From Reclinomonas americana ATCC 50394 (taxonomy: Eukaryota; Jakobida; Jakobea; Jakobida): a DNA stretch of 64,000 nt. Location: NCBI GenBank assembly GCA_048213135.1, contig PS015009.1, positions 1,550,001-1,614,000 on the forward strand, in the 5' to 3' direction. Below the pieces are notes generated by a model. It made no database searches and had not been told where the DNA came from. It worked only from the letters and a program-made list of their open reading frames with translations. The position numbers and the translations under genes are program-made. Positions 1-9,948 of this stretch are shown piece after piece; the stretch's first letter is position 1, and every line of letters begins with the position of its first letter.

Positions 1-339
1 GTGGCAAGAGTCAACACCAAAAGTGCAAAGATCAATATTGCCAACCTGTACGGACTGGGCATCGCCGCCAGCAGGGATAAAGTTAACGGCTCCCTTGAAG
101 TAAGGGTGAACGGTATCAACTCCCAGAAAGTCAATGAACTCATTCCCGTAACCGCTGACCTGTCACAGGCTTCTATTGGTACAGCGCTTCAATCCGTAGC
201 CATGATCAAATCCCATATTTACGATGCGGAAACCGTAATTACACCCCAGTTCCTGGCATGGAGTATTGTGCGGGGGCAGAACAGCCAGAAGCCTGATGTA
301 AAAGAGCTCTCGGATAAAGTAAGAAGCTTTAAGTTTTAA
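1..339 (+). CDS. C-terminal part of an unrecognised protein (5' end outside window)
   Basis: The frame is open from the first base and ends with TAA at 337-339. The first codon is GTG, but because nothing upstream is visible it is more likely an internal valine than a start. The 112 visible residues are soluble, with no signal peptide or membrane segment, a beta-rich first half (around NLYGLGIAASRDKVNGSL) and a charged C-terminus ending SDKVRSFKF. I do not recognise the family. A good terminator lies about 110 bases downstream, which fits the end of a real transcription unit. Confidence 0.6.
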   Translation: MARVNTKSAKINIANLYGLGIAASRDKVNGSLEVRVNGINSQKVNELIPVTADLSQASIGTALQSVAMIKSHIYDAETVITPQFLAWSIVRGQNSQKPDVKELSDKVRSFKF

Positions 340-446
340 GAAGAAGGTTTTCGGCTGAAAGCCGGAACACAGCTATTTACCGGCAATGTTTTATATTTGC
401 TATTCGCCCTCATAGGGTGTTTAGGTTTAGGGCTAAAAAAGCCGAT

Positions 447-478
447 GTCCTCCTGTTTCCACAGGAGGGCATTTTTTT
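447..478 (+). terminator. Rho-independent terminator
   Basis: A 10-bp stem (447-456 with 461-470, one G-T pair) closes a four-base loop and is followed by a run of seven T. It ends the transcript of the partial gene at the window start. Confidence 0.8.
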
Positions 479-566
479 AATAGCAGATTCAGCGAAAGTT
501 CCGCGTTATTTTGGACACATTATATTTTTTCATATCTTGAGTTGATCCTAATCTAAACAACCCTTT

Positions 567-1088
567 ATGAAAATTCATTTCCTTCTCTTTGCGCTGTCAG
601 CCATTCTGATATTAAATGCCTGTTCCAAAAGCGACGACTCCGGCGGAACTGCCAGCGGTAATAATCCATGGGATGGTAAGTATCGTATTGAAGGCACCAT
701 GACCGATGCGGTAGAACCTACCTATACCTGGGCCGGTAATATTTATGAGTATACACTGGAAACCACTTCGTCCACCCAGGTAAAAGTGATCTCAAAAAAC
801 CTCGGCATACCCGGTCACCTGATCCTGGTAGGGAGTTCCCTGTCTTATTATTCCCAGTTCGGGCTCATTGTAAACTGGGACCCTTCCACCAATAAGATCA
901 CCAGTATTACCAATTCTTATGGCCAGCCTTCTCCTAACGGCAGGTCTGCTGTACTCGATCCCTCAGGCGTGAATACCTGGGATCCGGTGACTAAGAACAT
1001 CAAAATAAAATACTGGCTGGACCAGACCGGCGTTACCGGTCACCGCACGTCATTTGACGAGACCTGGGTGTATATCGGTGCGAGGTGA
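567..1088 (+). CDS. Hypothetical lipoprotein, 173 aa
   Basis: The N-terminus is a lipoprotein signal: a short basic start, hydrophobic core LLFALSAILIL and lipobox LNAC with the lipidated cysteine near residue 19, followed by a Ser/Gly/Asp-rich linker (SKSDDSGG). The remaining ~145 residues are rich in Tyr, Trp, Thr and Ser and look like an all-beta outer-membrane-anchored domain of the sort found in small Bacteroidota lipoproteins near SusD-like genes; no catalytic motif is visible. It stands alone between a terminator and a 408-base gap. Function unknown; surface or periplasmic location is inferred from the signal. Confidence 0.8.
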   Translation: MKIHFLLFALSAILILNACSKSDDSGGTASGNNPWDGKYRIEGTMTDAVEPTYTWAGNIYEYTLETTSSTQVKVISKNLGIPGHLILVGSSLSYYSQFGLIVNWDPSTNKITSITNSYGQPSPNGRSAVLDPSGVNTWDPVTKNIKIKYWLDQTGVTGHRTSFDETWVYIGAR

Positions 1089-1496
1089 TGCGTTAAACGG
1101 ATATACATTTCCTCAATTGTTTGCCGGAAGAATGAAACAATACAAAGCCAACTTTGATACAGGAAAATGCCGGTGAAGCCATTCAAACCGGGTGTATTTA
1201 TAATAAATGGCTGTTCCGCTATTGTGAATCATTTAATTATATACTTACCAATAGCAAACATCCGGCAGCGGAGAGGGAAATCATCAATAAATGAACCCGT
1301 TGCCACAGGGAAATTTTTTTAGTCATTAATATGTTAAAAGCCCTCTCGGGCATTTTCAATACAGGAAATAATACTTAATTTATAGAGGAATATTTTACTG
1401 CCAACAGGCCGGGATCCGGGTTGGCGGATAAGATATACTGTACCTGCCCTGTTAAAACGATTTAGATAACAAACCAACAACACACAAAAAACTACT
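1089..1496. other. Intergenic gap with a possible decayed coding remnant
   Basis: No gene with a start codon fits here. On the plus strand 1136-1294 is open for 52 codons after a TGA and ends at TGA 1292-1294; the translation (for example AIQTGCIYNKWLFRYCESFN) looks protein-like but has no ATG and no known motif. It could be the tail of a lost gene. The last ~150 bases presumably hold the promoter of the M36 protease; I could not assign a convincing -7/-33 pair. Confidence 0.35.
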
Positions 1497-4400
1497 ATGA
1501 TGAGAAAAGTTCTACTCTTCTTTATCGCTTTGTCGTTGTTTGTTGTGGCCTCAGCCCAGCAAAATGATGACGCTAAAGCCGTACAGCTGGTGAATGCCAA
1601 CAGCGCAGTCATCGGCCTTTCCAAAGACCAGCTCAGCAATTACAAAGTCAGCGCTACCTATTACAATGCCATAGCCGGTACACAAATGGTATACCTGCTG
1701 CAAACGTACAAGGGTGTGCCGGTATATAACCAGATGCTGGTGCTGGCATTCAAAAGCGGGAAACTCGTTTCTAACCAGGGCGCTTTCATCCCGTCTTTTG
1801 AAACAAAGATCAGTTCGCCATCCGCAACACCATCACTGGTGGCGGCATCTGCGGTAAGGGCCGCGTTTACAGAAGCCGGACTGGCTTCGCCCGGTAATGC
1901 TTTTGCAAAAAGCGTTTCGGAGAATGGCCGCAAAATCGACTTCGGTGTATTAAAAGGCGTGAATGAAAAAGTAACCGCCGAACTGATGTGGGTGCCTGTG
2001 GTAGAGAACGGACGGTACAAAAGTTTCAAACTGGCCTGGCAGGTGCAGGTGGCGCCATATGATAAGCCAGACATCTGGGAAATACAGGTGGACGCCGCCA
2101 ACGGCGCCATCATCGGCAAATTCAACCTCAACGTTTCTGATAACTGGGGCCATCATGGCCCGGTTGCAGAATCAGATGCACTGGTTAATATTCCTTCATC
2201 CATTGCACCATATACACCTTCTGCAAATGCGGCATTATCCGGCAGCAGGATTACAACTCCGCAATTCCTGTTGCCATCATCGGCCACATCAACTAATGGT
2301 CCTTCCATTGTAGGTACAGCCAATTACCTGGTGATCCCTTTCCCTGCGGAAAGTCCCAGGCATCCTGGTGGTACGGCTGCTGTGCGGACCAACCCATGGA
2401 CCATGACACCGGGAAATGCCACCAGCCTGGGATGGCATAACGACGGCGCTACAGATTATACCATATCACGCGGTAACAATGTGTGGGCTACCGAAGACAG
2501 GGCCGGTACCAACGGCAATGGCGGCATCATCACACCAACAGGTCTGCCTGCCACTTCCAGCACTACACCTGATCCGCTGAACTTTAATTTTCCTCCCGAT
2601 TATAACTCTGATCCAACCACCAGCACTACAGCTGCGAATAATTTCAGGCAGTTCGCTATCACCAATCTTTTTTACTGGAATAACCTTATGCATGACATGT
2701 CGTACCAGTACGGCTTCAATGAAGTGTCGGGTAACTTCCAGGCCAGTAACCAGGGCCGCGGAGGTTCACAAAATGACTATGTGATCGCCTGCGCCCAAAG
2801 CGCTGCGGAAGGCTCTATTGGCAACAACGCCAACTTTGCCACACCGGTAGACGGTGGCAGGGGCAGGATGCGTATGTACCTGTTCAATGCCGTTTCAACG
2901 GTAACCTTCCATGTGAACTCGCCCGCTGTTATTGTGGGCGACTATGGTGCTGTGGAAAGTGTTTTCAGTACCGCCAACAAACTGGTGAACGTTGGACCGG
3001 TTACCGCACAGGTAGTTTATTATAATGATGATGGTACACCAACCGGAACGCACTTTGCCTGTAATGGTTCCACCCCGGGATCACTCTCAGGTAAAATAGC
3101 GATGATCATCCGCGGTGGTGGTTGTGCCGGTGGTTTCGTGGAAAAAGTGAAGAACGCACAACTTAACGGAGCCGTAGCGGTGATCATGGTAAATAATGTT
3201 GCAGGCGGACCTATTGCCATGGGCGGAACGGATAATACCATTACCATTCCCGCTGTTATGATATCCGATGTGGATGGTGCTGCCATTGCGGCCCAGTTCG
3301 CGAATAATGTAAACGTAACACTCAGTGGCGCACCCGCTGTACCGCTTGATGGCGATCTTGATAATGGTGTTATGTGCCACGAATACGGACACGGCATTTC
3401 AACCCGTCTTACCGGCGGGCCCGGCAACAGTTCCTGCCTGGGCCAGAGCGTAACTGGTTGCAGTAATGCAAGAGAGAACGGCTCTGAAGGATGGAGCGAT
3501 TATTTTGGTTTGATGATGACCACTAACTGGGGAACTGCACAACTTACAGACGGTACCAAGGCCAGGCCAATGGGTACTTATGTATTGGGCCAGCCGCTGA
3601 ATGCCGGTGGTATCCGAATCAAACCTTACTCTACCGATATGACCATTGATCCGGCAACTTATGCCGATATGGGTGGCGCCACTTATTGTGGTGAGATCCA
3701 TAATATCGGTGAGATCTGGTGTGCCGCTATCTGGGATATGACCTGGAACATTATCCAGCAGGAAGGCGCTATTAACCCCGATCTTTTCAACGCGGCAGGA
3801 GCAGGCGGCAACAGCATCGCCATGAAACTGGTGATGGAAGGTTTGCGGCTGCAGGCTTGTCCGCCCGGCTTCATCGATTCCCGTAATGCCATATTAACTG
3901 CCGATGCCAACCTGTACGGTGGCGCTCACTACTGCGCTATCTGGAGTGCATTTGCAAGAAGGGGTATGGGATGGAGTGCCAGCCAGGGCAGCGCTTTAAG
4001 CTGTACCGATCAAACACCGGCCACCGATCTTCCTCCTGCACCGAGCATCAGCCAGCAACCCGCCAACACGAATGTTTGCGCAGGCGACAATGCTGTATTT
4101 ACTATTACAGCAGCAGGCGGCAACCTCAAATACAAATGGCAGGTAAGCACCAATGGCGGCGGTTCATGGACTGATGTAACGCCTGCGGCTACTACCAATA
4201 CACTTACACTGACCGGTGTAACTGCCGGCATGAACAACAACCAGTACCGTTGCGTACTTACTGCCGGTTGTTCTCCTGTAACACTGAATTCAAACGCGGC
4301 CATACTGAGTGTGAACACTGCTACGCCAAGTATAACTTCACAACCCGCCAATACTTCTGTATGTGTAGGCGCTACGGCCACTTTCAGCATTGCTGCTGAT

Positions 4401-6254
4401 GGTACTAACCTTACTTACAAATGGCAGGTAAGCACCAATGGCGGCGGTTCATGGGCCGATGTAACGCCTGCGGCCACCACCACCACGCTTACGCTCACCA
4501 ACGTAACGGCCGGTATGAACAACAACCAGTACCGTTGCGTGGTTACCGGCGGTTGTACCGGTACTACTGTTATCAATTCCAACGCGGCTACGCTCACCGT
4601 TGCCGCTAACGTACCATTGAATATTACATCACAACCATCACCCACAACCGTATGCGCAGGCAGCAATGCTACCTTTACTGTTGCCGCTTCGGGTTCCAAC
4701 CTTACCTACAAATGGCAGGTAAGTACCGATGGTGGTGCCAACTGGGCCGATGTAACACCGGCAGCTACTACAACAACACTTACATTAACCGCTGTTACCG
4801 CAGGTATGAACAACAACCAGTACCGCTGCGTAGTATCGGGTACGGGTAGTTGCAGTCCGGGTACAGTGAATTCCAATGGAGCAGTGCTTACGGTAAATAC
4901 AACGCCTTCCGTTACCACACAACCGGCTAATGCTTCTGTATGTGCCGGCAGCAGTGTAACCTTTACAGGTGCCGGCAGCGGAACGGGTGTTAGTTACCAG
5001 TGGCAGGTAAGTACCGATAACTGCAGCACGTTCACCAATTTGACTAATGGTGCACCTTATTCCGGTGTAACTACAGCTACACTCACCATTAACCCCGTTA
5101 CCGCAGGTATGAACAATCTCCGCTACCGCCTGGTGGTATCAGGAACCTGCAGCCCGTCGGCCAGCAGCAATTGCGCTACGCTTACTGTAGGCAGTCCGGC
5201 TACCATTGCCACACAGCCCGCCAGCACAGCCGGTTGTGTAAACGGAACCGTTAGCTTTACCGCATCCGGCGGTGGCGCCAGCCCCATTTACCAATGGCAG
5301 CTGAGCACCGACGGTGGCGCCAACTGGAGCAACCTCACCAATACATCTCCTTATTCAGGAGTAACAACAGGCACACTCACCATCAATCCGCTGACGGCAG
5401 CTATGAACAACTACCGTTACCGCCTGCTGGTGTCCAATGCCATTTGCACCGCACCGGTGAATTCCAATGCGGCCATCTTAACCGTAAATCCGCAACCCAT
5501 TGTTTCGGTAACGGCACTGCCAACCAGTGTTTGTACAGGTACCCCTTCAATACTTACGCCTGCCGGTAATGCCAATACCTATACCTGGAGTGCGGGAACA
5601 ACACCGGCTACACCGCCGTCTGTTTCAGTAACACCAACCACCAATACAACTTATACCGTTACGGGTACCATTACGGCTACAGGTTGTACCAATACCGCTT
5701 CGGTTACGGTTATCGCAACGCCTAAGCCAACGCTTACCCTTACGGCATCGCCTTATACAAGGTTACTGCCCGGCCTGCTGACTACCATAACGGCTACGGC
5801 CACTTCTTCCAGTACCAATAACTTTGTGTACAACTGGAGTTATGCCGGTCCTGGCCCTGCTCAGGTATTTACAGGAAATACGCATATTGTGTCCATCAAC
5901 AATATGGGCGTGTATACGGTTACAGCAGCCGATGCTGCCAACCCTGCCTGTGTAAGCCAGTCTGCATCAATTACTATTTCAGACTCGGCCAGTACCAAGC
6001 TGTTCATTTTCCCAAGCCCGAACGATGGGGTATTCAGCGTTGCCTACTACAACCCGGGCGGCGCTACCACGCAACAGGGTATTACAGTTTACGACAGCAA
6101 AGGTGCCAGGGTATACAACAACACGTACGTAGTGAACCAGCCGTACCAGCTGCATAAAATAGACCTGCGCCGTGCAGGAGCTGGGCTGTATTACGTAGTG
6201 CTGAGAGATGCCAATGGCAAGAAGATCAAGACCGGTGAAGTGATCGTACGATAG
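1497..6254 (+). CDS. Secreted M36 (fungalysin-type) metalloprotease with PA domain, Ig-like repeats and T9SS sorting domain
   Basis: Residues 1-21 form a signal peptide ending ASAQQ. Residues ~30-205 match the FTP/PepSY propeptide layout of fungalysins. The M36 catalytic core spans ~350-875: the zinc motif is HEYGH at 628-632 and the third ligand is Glu664 in EGWSDYF. A protease-associated (PA) domain is nested at ~478-620 (RGGGCAGGFVEKVKNAQLNG). Five ~93-residue Ig-like repeats follow (848-1329), then two more beta domains, and a type A T9SS sorting domain from ~1501 (KLFIFPSPNDG) to the end. All key residues are present, so it should be an active zinc endopeptidase, exported by Sec, then released or anchored at the surface by T9SS, probably feeding on protein. 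Two adjacent ATGs (1497, 1500) are possible starts. A strong terminator follows. Confidence 0.93.
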   Translation: MMRKVLLFFIALSLFVVASAQQNDDAKAVQLVNANSAVIGLSKDQLSNYKVSATYYNAIAGTQMVYLLQTYKGVPVYNQMLVLAFKSGKLVSNQGAFIPSFETKISSPSATPSLVAASAVRAAFTEAGLASPGNAFAKSVSENGRKIDFGVLKGVNEKVTAELMWVPVVENGRYKSFKLAWQVQVAPYDKPDIWEIQVDAANGAIIGKFNLNVSDNWGHHGPVAESDALVNIPSSIAPYTPSANAALSGSRITTPQFLLPSSATSTNGPSIVGTANYLVIPFPAESPRHPGGTAAVRTNPWTMTPGNATSLGWHNDGATDYTISRGNNVWATEDRAGTNGNGGIITPTGLPATSSTTPDPLNFNFPPDYNSDPTTSTTAANNFRQFAITNLFYWNNLMHDMSYQYGFNEVSGNFQASNQGRGGSQNDYVIACAQSAAEGSIGNNANFATPVDGGRGRMRMYLFNAVSTVTFHVNSPAVIVGDYGAVESVFSTANKLVNVGPVTAQVVYYNDDGTPTGTHFACNGSTPGSLSGKIAMIIRGGGCAGGFVEKVKNAQLNGAVAVIMVNNVAGGPIAMGGTDNTITIPAVMISDVDGAAIAAQFANNVNVTLSGAPAVPLDGDLDNGVMCHEYGHGISTRLTGGPGNSSCLGQSVTGCSNARENGSEGWSDYFGLMMTTNWGTAQLTDGTKARPMGTYVLGQPLNAGGIRIKPYSTDMTIDPATYADMGGATYCGEIHNIGEIWCAAIWDMTWNIIQQEGAINPDLFNAAGAGGNSIAMKLVMEGLRLQACPPGFIDSRNAILTADANLYGGAHYCAIWSAFARRGMGWSASQGSALSCTDQTPATDLPPAPSISQQPANTNVCAGDNAVFTITAAGGNLKYKWQVSTNGGGSWTDVTPAATTNTLTLTGVTAGMNNNQYRCVLTAGCSPVTLNSNAAILSVNTATPSITSQPANTSVCVGATATFSIAADGTNLTYKWQVSTNGGGSWADVTPAATTTTLTLTNVTAGMNNNQYRCVVTGGCTGTTVINSNAATLTVAANVPLNITSQPSPTTVCAGSNATFTVAASGSNLTYKWQVSTDGGANWADVTPAATTTTLTLTAVTAGMNNNQYRCVVSGTGSCSPGTVNSNGAVLTVNTTPSVTTQPANASVCAGSSVTFTGAGSGTGVSYQWQVSTDNCSTFTNLTNGAPYSGVTTATLTINPVTAGMNNLRYRLVVSGTCSPSASSNCATLTVGSPATIATQPASTAGCVNGTVSFTASGGGASPIYQWQLSTDGGANWSNLTNTSPYSGVTTGTLTINPLTAAMNNYRYRLLVSNAICTAPVNSNAAILTVNPQPIVSVTALPTSVCTGTPSILTPAGNANTYTWSAGTTPATPPSVSVTPTTNTTYTVTGTITATGCTNTASVTVIATPKPTLTLTASPYTRLLPGLLTTITATATSSSTNNFVYNWSYAGPGPAQVFTGNTHIVSINNMGVYTVTAADAANPACVSQSASITISDSASTKLFIFPSPNDGVFSVAYYNPGGATTQQGITVYDSKGARVYNNTYVVNQPYQLHKIDLRRAGAGLYYVVLRDANGKKIKTGEVIVR
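4042..5484 (+). repeat. Five tandem Ig-like domain repeats inside the M36 protease gene
   Basis: Units begin near 4042, 4326, 4617, 4905 and 5199. Each encodes ~93 residues with the pattern SQPA..VCAG, YKWQVSTNGG or YQWQ, TAGMNNNQYRC and a closing LTV. The first three are nearly identical over long stretches at DNA level, including the WQVST-NGGGSW block, while four and five share an extra PYSGVTT insertion. They probably act as stalk or binding domains between the protease and the sorting signal. Confidence 0.85.
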
Positions 6255-6274
6255 TTTTTCTGCAAACGACTAAT

Positions 6275-6304
6275 AAAAACTCCCGTCACCTGGCGGGAGT
6301 TTTT
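6275..6304 (+). terminator. Rho-independent terminator
   Basis: An 11-bp stem (6275-6285 with 6294-6304; core ACTCCCG/CGGGAGT) encloses an eight-base loop and ends in T-rich sequence, 20 bases after the M36 stop. Confidence 0.85.
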
Positions 6305-6412
6305 ATTTAAACAAAACAACAGGTATAAATACTGGCACAGCATTACCGTAAAAGGACCGCTTGTTGGGCCGGGCTGCTTTTATTATTTTGATGATCATCA
6401 AAAACTGACCTT

Positions 6413-7696
6413 ATGCGCTCCCCGAAAAATACACTTACCAGTATACCTTTTATACTGCTGATGTTATTTGCCCTGTCATTTACGCATAACAAACCCGTAT
6501 CCCAGCAGGAAACACAGCAGGCAGATAAAAAGGAACCCTCCTTCCTATTCCTTTCGGATATTCACCTCAACACACAGACCGACACTACCACTTATGGCAA
6601 TGATACGGGCATGGACCTCTGGCGGCAGTTCCTGGCCAAAGCGGAAGAAGTGATAAAAGAAACACATCCTCAATTCGTAGTGTATACCGGCGACCTGCCC
6701 GCGCATTATCTCTGCGACAGCTCCTGCTACCTGCCACCCGCTTCAAGAGCAACACACAATCAAAATTTATCTACCATACTAACGGGCATGCGTAACCTGG
6801 CAGATAAACATCATCTCCCTTTCTTTTATATGCCCGGTAATAACGATGGCCTGGCCGGCGATTATTATTCTTTTGCCGATGAATTACAGCAAACGCCGCT
6901 GTCGCTGGTGCCGGATAGCGCCAACCCTTATCCTGCGCTCAATATCGTTGCCGGTAATAAAGCGCCCTGCCTGGTTTCTATGCCACACCCTACCATGGGT
7001 TACTATTCTGCCCGCCCGGTAAAAGACCTCCGGCTGGTTTGCCTGAACACGGTGATCTACAGTAAAAAATTCACCGCGGTGGATGGAAGCCAGCCCGACA
7101 GTGACCGGCTTATACAGATGAACTGGCTGGCGGCACAACTGGCCGAGGCCAGGGCGATGAAAGAAAAAGTATATATAGCGATGCACATTCCGCCGGGTAT
7201 GGATGCCTACAGCGACAAACCCATGTGGGACAAGGGAAAGAACGGCACCAGCTGGCTGAATATGTTCCTCGCCTTAACATCAACATACAAAGATGATATT
7301 TCCGGTATTTTGTATGGCCATACGCACATGGACGAAGTGCGCCGTTTGTATGATTCTACTGGAAAGAACATTACAGAAGTGGCCATATCCTGCCCGGGTG
7401 TAACGCCGCAGCACATGAACAATCCCGGTTTTAAAACGGTTACTTTTGATGAGGGTAATAAAGAGCTGACGGGCTTTACCACTTACTATACCCGCCTGGG
7501 CCTGAACAGCTGGGGAACGAGTACCTATACGTTTGACTCTGTATTTTCCAACAAACATCATCATACGATCTATCAACGCCTGGCTGCCATGTCGCTGCAT
7601 AAAGTGGGTAACGCGGTAAAATCTGTTTACACAGTAATGAACCAGCCAACATCGTATAAATCAGTGAAAGAAGGGATCGAGGTGAAATGGGAGTAA
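6413..7696 (+). CDS. Calcineurin-like metallophosphoesterase, acid-sphingomyelinase-like, exported
   Basis: A hydrophobic signal segment (SIPFILLMLFALSFTH) precedes a calcineurin-type fold. The metal-binding motifs are in canonical order: SDIHLN (~residues 48-53), VVYTGDLPAH, YMPGNNDG, HIPPGMDAY and YGHTHMDE. The GDLPAH and PGNND variants and the His-Pro-Pro-Gly signature are those of acid sphingomyelinase-like phosphodiesterases rather than of nucleases or purple acid phosphatases. At 427 residues it has the length of that group. It likely hydrolyses a phosphodiester in the periplasm or at the surface; the substrate cannot be told from sequence. It is convergent with the receiver gene, whose stop lies 2 bases away, and I see no terminator between them. 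Confidence 0.85.
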   Translation: MRSPKNTLTSIPFILLMLFALSFTHNKPVSQQETQQADKKEPSFLFLSDIHLNTQTDTTTYGNDTGMDLWRQFLAKAEEVIKETHPQFVVYTGDLPAHYLCDSSCYLPPASRATHNQNLSTILTGMRNLADKHHLPFFYMPGNNDGLAGDYYSFADELQQTPLSLVPDSANPYPALNIVAGNKAPCLVSMPHPTMGYYSARPVKDLRLVCLNTVIYSKKFTAVDGSQPDSDRLIQMNWLAAQLAEARAMKEKVYIAMHIPPGMDAYSDKPMWDKGKNGTSWLNMFLALTSTYKDDISGILYGHTHMDEVRRLYDSTGKNITEVAISCPGVTPQHMNNPGFKTVTFDEGNKELTGFTTYYTRLGLNSWGTSTYTFDSVFSNKHHHTIYQRLAAMSLHKVGNAVKSVYTVMNQPTSYKSVKEGIEVKWE

Positions 7697-7698
7697 GG

Positions 7699-8049
7699 TT
7701 AAACGTAAGCATGTACCTTTTCAACCAGTTGCTTAATATTGAAAGGTTTGCTTAAGAAATCATTGGCGAGTGATTCGCGGATAGAATCGAGCGGTATATG
7801 ACCGGCAGAGTAAAGGATCACCGGAATGTCTTTGTAAGCTTCTGTCTTTTTTAACCGGCGGCACAACTCACGGCCGTCGTGAGGTCCCATATAAATATCC
7901 ATCAGTATCGCGTCGGGCCTGGCTTTATCTATATGCTGAAATAAAGTACCTGCATCGCTGATACATATATTGTCGATCTGGTTCCTGGAAAAAATGATCC
8001 CCATCATTTCCAGCAGATCTTCGTCATTATCCACAACAAAAATGGTCAT
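7699..8049 (-). CDS. Single-domain response regulator (receiver only)
   Basis: With the start at 8049 the protein is 116 residues, the size of a bare receiver domain. The acidic pocket (DNDED, residues 7-11), phospho-acceptor Asp51 in ILMDIYMG, the conserved Ser in LYSAGH and Lys in LSKPF are all present. There is no output domain. An upstream in-frame ATG at 8085 would add twelve residues with no counterpart in receiver domains, so I prefer 8049. It is divergent from the PAS-GAF histidine kinase starting at 8277, and the two probably form a phosphorelay. Confidence 0.88.
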   Translation of the reverse strand: MTIFVVDNDEDLLEMMGIIFSRNQIDNICISDAGTLFQHIDKARPDAILMDIYMGPHDGRELCRRLKKTEAYKDIPVILYSAGHIPLDSIRESLANDFLSKPFNIKQLVEKVHAYV

Positions 8050-8276
8050 GCAAAGGGATTTGTTGACTGTTAACGACAGGTTCAATGCCTGCCAGGGTAA
8101 AAGCTGGTTTTAGCGGGAGAGGTCGCACAAATAAGATGCCGGTTATTCATTTACGATTGGAGCCTTCTTTTCATTCCTGCAGACAACGCCTGTCGTGGAG
8201 TTTTTTCCCCAATGGTATCTTACTGAAATCGATTATTTTGTACCCGGCTGCATAATCGCCAGCCAGATATGCTTTT

Positions 8277-9884
8277 ATGTTCATACACGACCTGGAAAAC
8301 CGTAATGCCATGCTGGCGGCGATCATCGACTCGTCGGAGGACGCCATCATCAGTAAAACCCTCGACGGCAACATCACCAGTTGGAATAAAGCGGCGGAAA
8401 AAATGTTTGGTTATACGGAAGAAGAAATTGTTGGTCAGCATATTTTCATACTCATTCCGGAAGACCGGCGCCAGGAAGAAGATATGATCATTTCCAAACT
8501 GCGCAAAGGAGAAAAGATTGAACACTATGAAACCATGCGCAGGACCAAATCCGGGAAAGAGATTCATCTGTCACTTTCCATTTCACCGATACAGGGCCCG
8601 AAAGGAATTGTAGGCGCTTCAAAAATAGCCAGGGATATCACGCGTCAGAAAGAAACAGAAACGTTGCTTCGCCAGCATGCGGAAAGACTGGAACTTATTG
8701 ATACCATTGGCAAGACGGTCTTTTCCACTTTCAATGGACAGGACATTATACAGAACGTTACGGATGCTACTACAAAGATAAGTGGTGCGGAGTTCGGTGC
8801 TTTTTTCTATAATATGGTCGATGCACGCGGAGAGACCTATATGCTATTTGGTCTTTCGGGAGCGCCGCGTGAAGTATTTGAAAAATTCGGCATGCCACGT
8901 AATACGGAAGTTTTTAAAACCACTTTCACCGGCAGGGGCATCCTCCGCTCGGATGATATTACACAAGACCCCCGGTATGGAAAGAACACTCCGCATAAAG
9001 GCATGCCCAAAGGCCACCTGCCGGTAGTGAGCTACCTGGCAGTACCGGTGGTATCGCAGACGGGCATTGTGATTGGTGGTCTTTTTTTCGGACATCACCA
9101 GGCCGCTATGTTTACCGAAGATCATGAACGGCTGGTGTCGGCCATCGCTTCGCAGGCGGGCATAGCGCTTGAGAATGCAAGACTGTACGAGGAAATACAA
9201 AACCTCAACAATAAAAAAGATGAGTTCATTGGTTTTGCCAGTCATGAACTGAAAACACCTATTACCACGATCAGTGGTTATATACAGATGTCGGAAAGAT
9301 CGCCGGAGCTGATGGCTTCGTTTATGCCGAAGATCAGCAAGCAGGTCAACCGCCTTTCGGCTATTGTTTCTGATTTGCTGGACGTATCGAAAATAGAAGC
9401 GGGTAAACTGGAACTGAACCTGTCGCACAGCAGCTTGCTGACCATTTTGAAAGACAGTGTTGAATCGGTGATACCGTTATCGGAAATACACCAGATAGAA
9501 TTCAGTCCGCCAGGCCAGGATGAAATAATCTTAGTGGACGCACAGAAAATATCGCAGGTCATTTCCAACCTGCTCACCAATGCCATTAAATATTCCCCGC
9601 CAGACAGTACCGTATCACTCACCGCTTTTCGTATCGGCGATAAAATACAGGTTGATGTGCAGGACCATGGAATAGGAATAGCCCATGAGCACATGGAAAA
9701 TATATTCAACCGTTTTTACCGGGTATCCTCAACCCGTAACCGGGTGCAAGGCCTGGGCATTGGCCTTTACCTGTCGCGGGAGATCATTGAAGCGCACCGG
9801 GGTAAGATATGGGTGGAAAGTGAAGAAGGGAAGGGTTCTGTATTTCATGTGTCCTTCCCTATTGAGGCCATAAAAGTATATTGA
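8277..9884 (+). CDS. Cytoplasmic PAS-GAF sensor histidine kinase
   Basis: Domains in order: PAS at ~10-125 (SSEDAIISKTLDGNITSWN and EEEIVGQH are classic PAS motifs), GAF at ~150-300, a HisKA dimerisation segment with phospho-acceptor His323 in SHELKTPITTI, and a HATPase_c domain at ~425-530 with N box (SNLLTNAIKYSP), G1 (DHGIGI) and G2 (GLGIGLYLS). There is no membrane segment or signal peptide, so it is soluble and likely senses an intracellular ligand or redox state through PAS/GAF. The divergent receiver protein next door is the obvious partner. Length 535 residues is ordinary for this architecture. Confidence 0.92.
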   Translation: MFIHDLENRNAMLAAIIDSSEDAIISKTLDGNITSWNKAAEKMFGYTEEEIVGQHIFILIPEDRRQEEDMIISKLRKGEKIEHYETMRRTKSGKEIHLSLSISPIQGPKGIVGASKIARDITRQKETETLLRQHAERLELIDTIGKTVFSTFNGQDIIQNVTDATTKISGAEFGAFFYNMVDARGETYMLFGLSGAPREVFEKFGMPRNTEVFKTTFTGRGILRSDDITQDPRYGKNTPHKGMPKGHLPVVSYLAVPVVSQTGIVIGGLFFGHHQAAMFTEDHERLVSAIASQAGIALENARLYEEIQNLNNKKDEFIGFASHELKTPITTISGYIQMSERSPELMASFMPKISKQVNRLSAIVSDLLDVSKIEAGKLELNLSHSSLLTILKDSVESVIPLSEIHQIEFSPPGQDEIILVDAQKISQVISNLLTNAIKYSPPDSTVSLTAFRIGDKIQVDVQDHGIGIAHEHMENIFNRFYRVSSTRNRVQGLGIGLYLSREIIEAHRGKIWVESEEGKGSVFHVSFPIEAIKVY

Positions 9885-9948
9885 CCGTTACCGGCATACT
9901 GGAATAATAATTGTTCTTCCCTTGTATCACCAATAAAATACCAGGGAT

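Noticed and set aside
1334-5569. Several frames over 60 codons on both strands within the M36 gene
   Set aside because: Shadows of the Ig-repeat and protease coding sequence, with no signals of their own.
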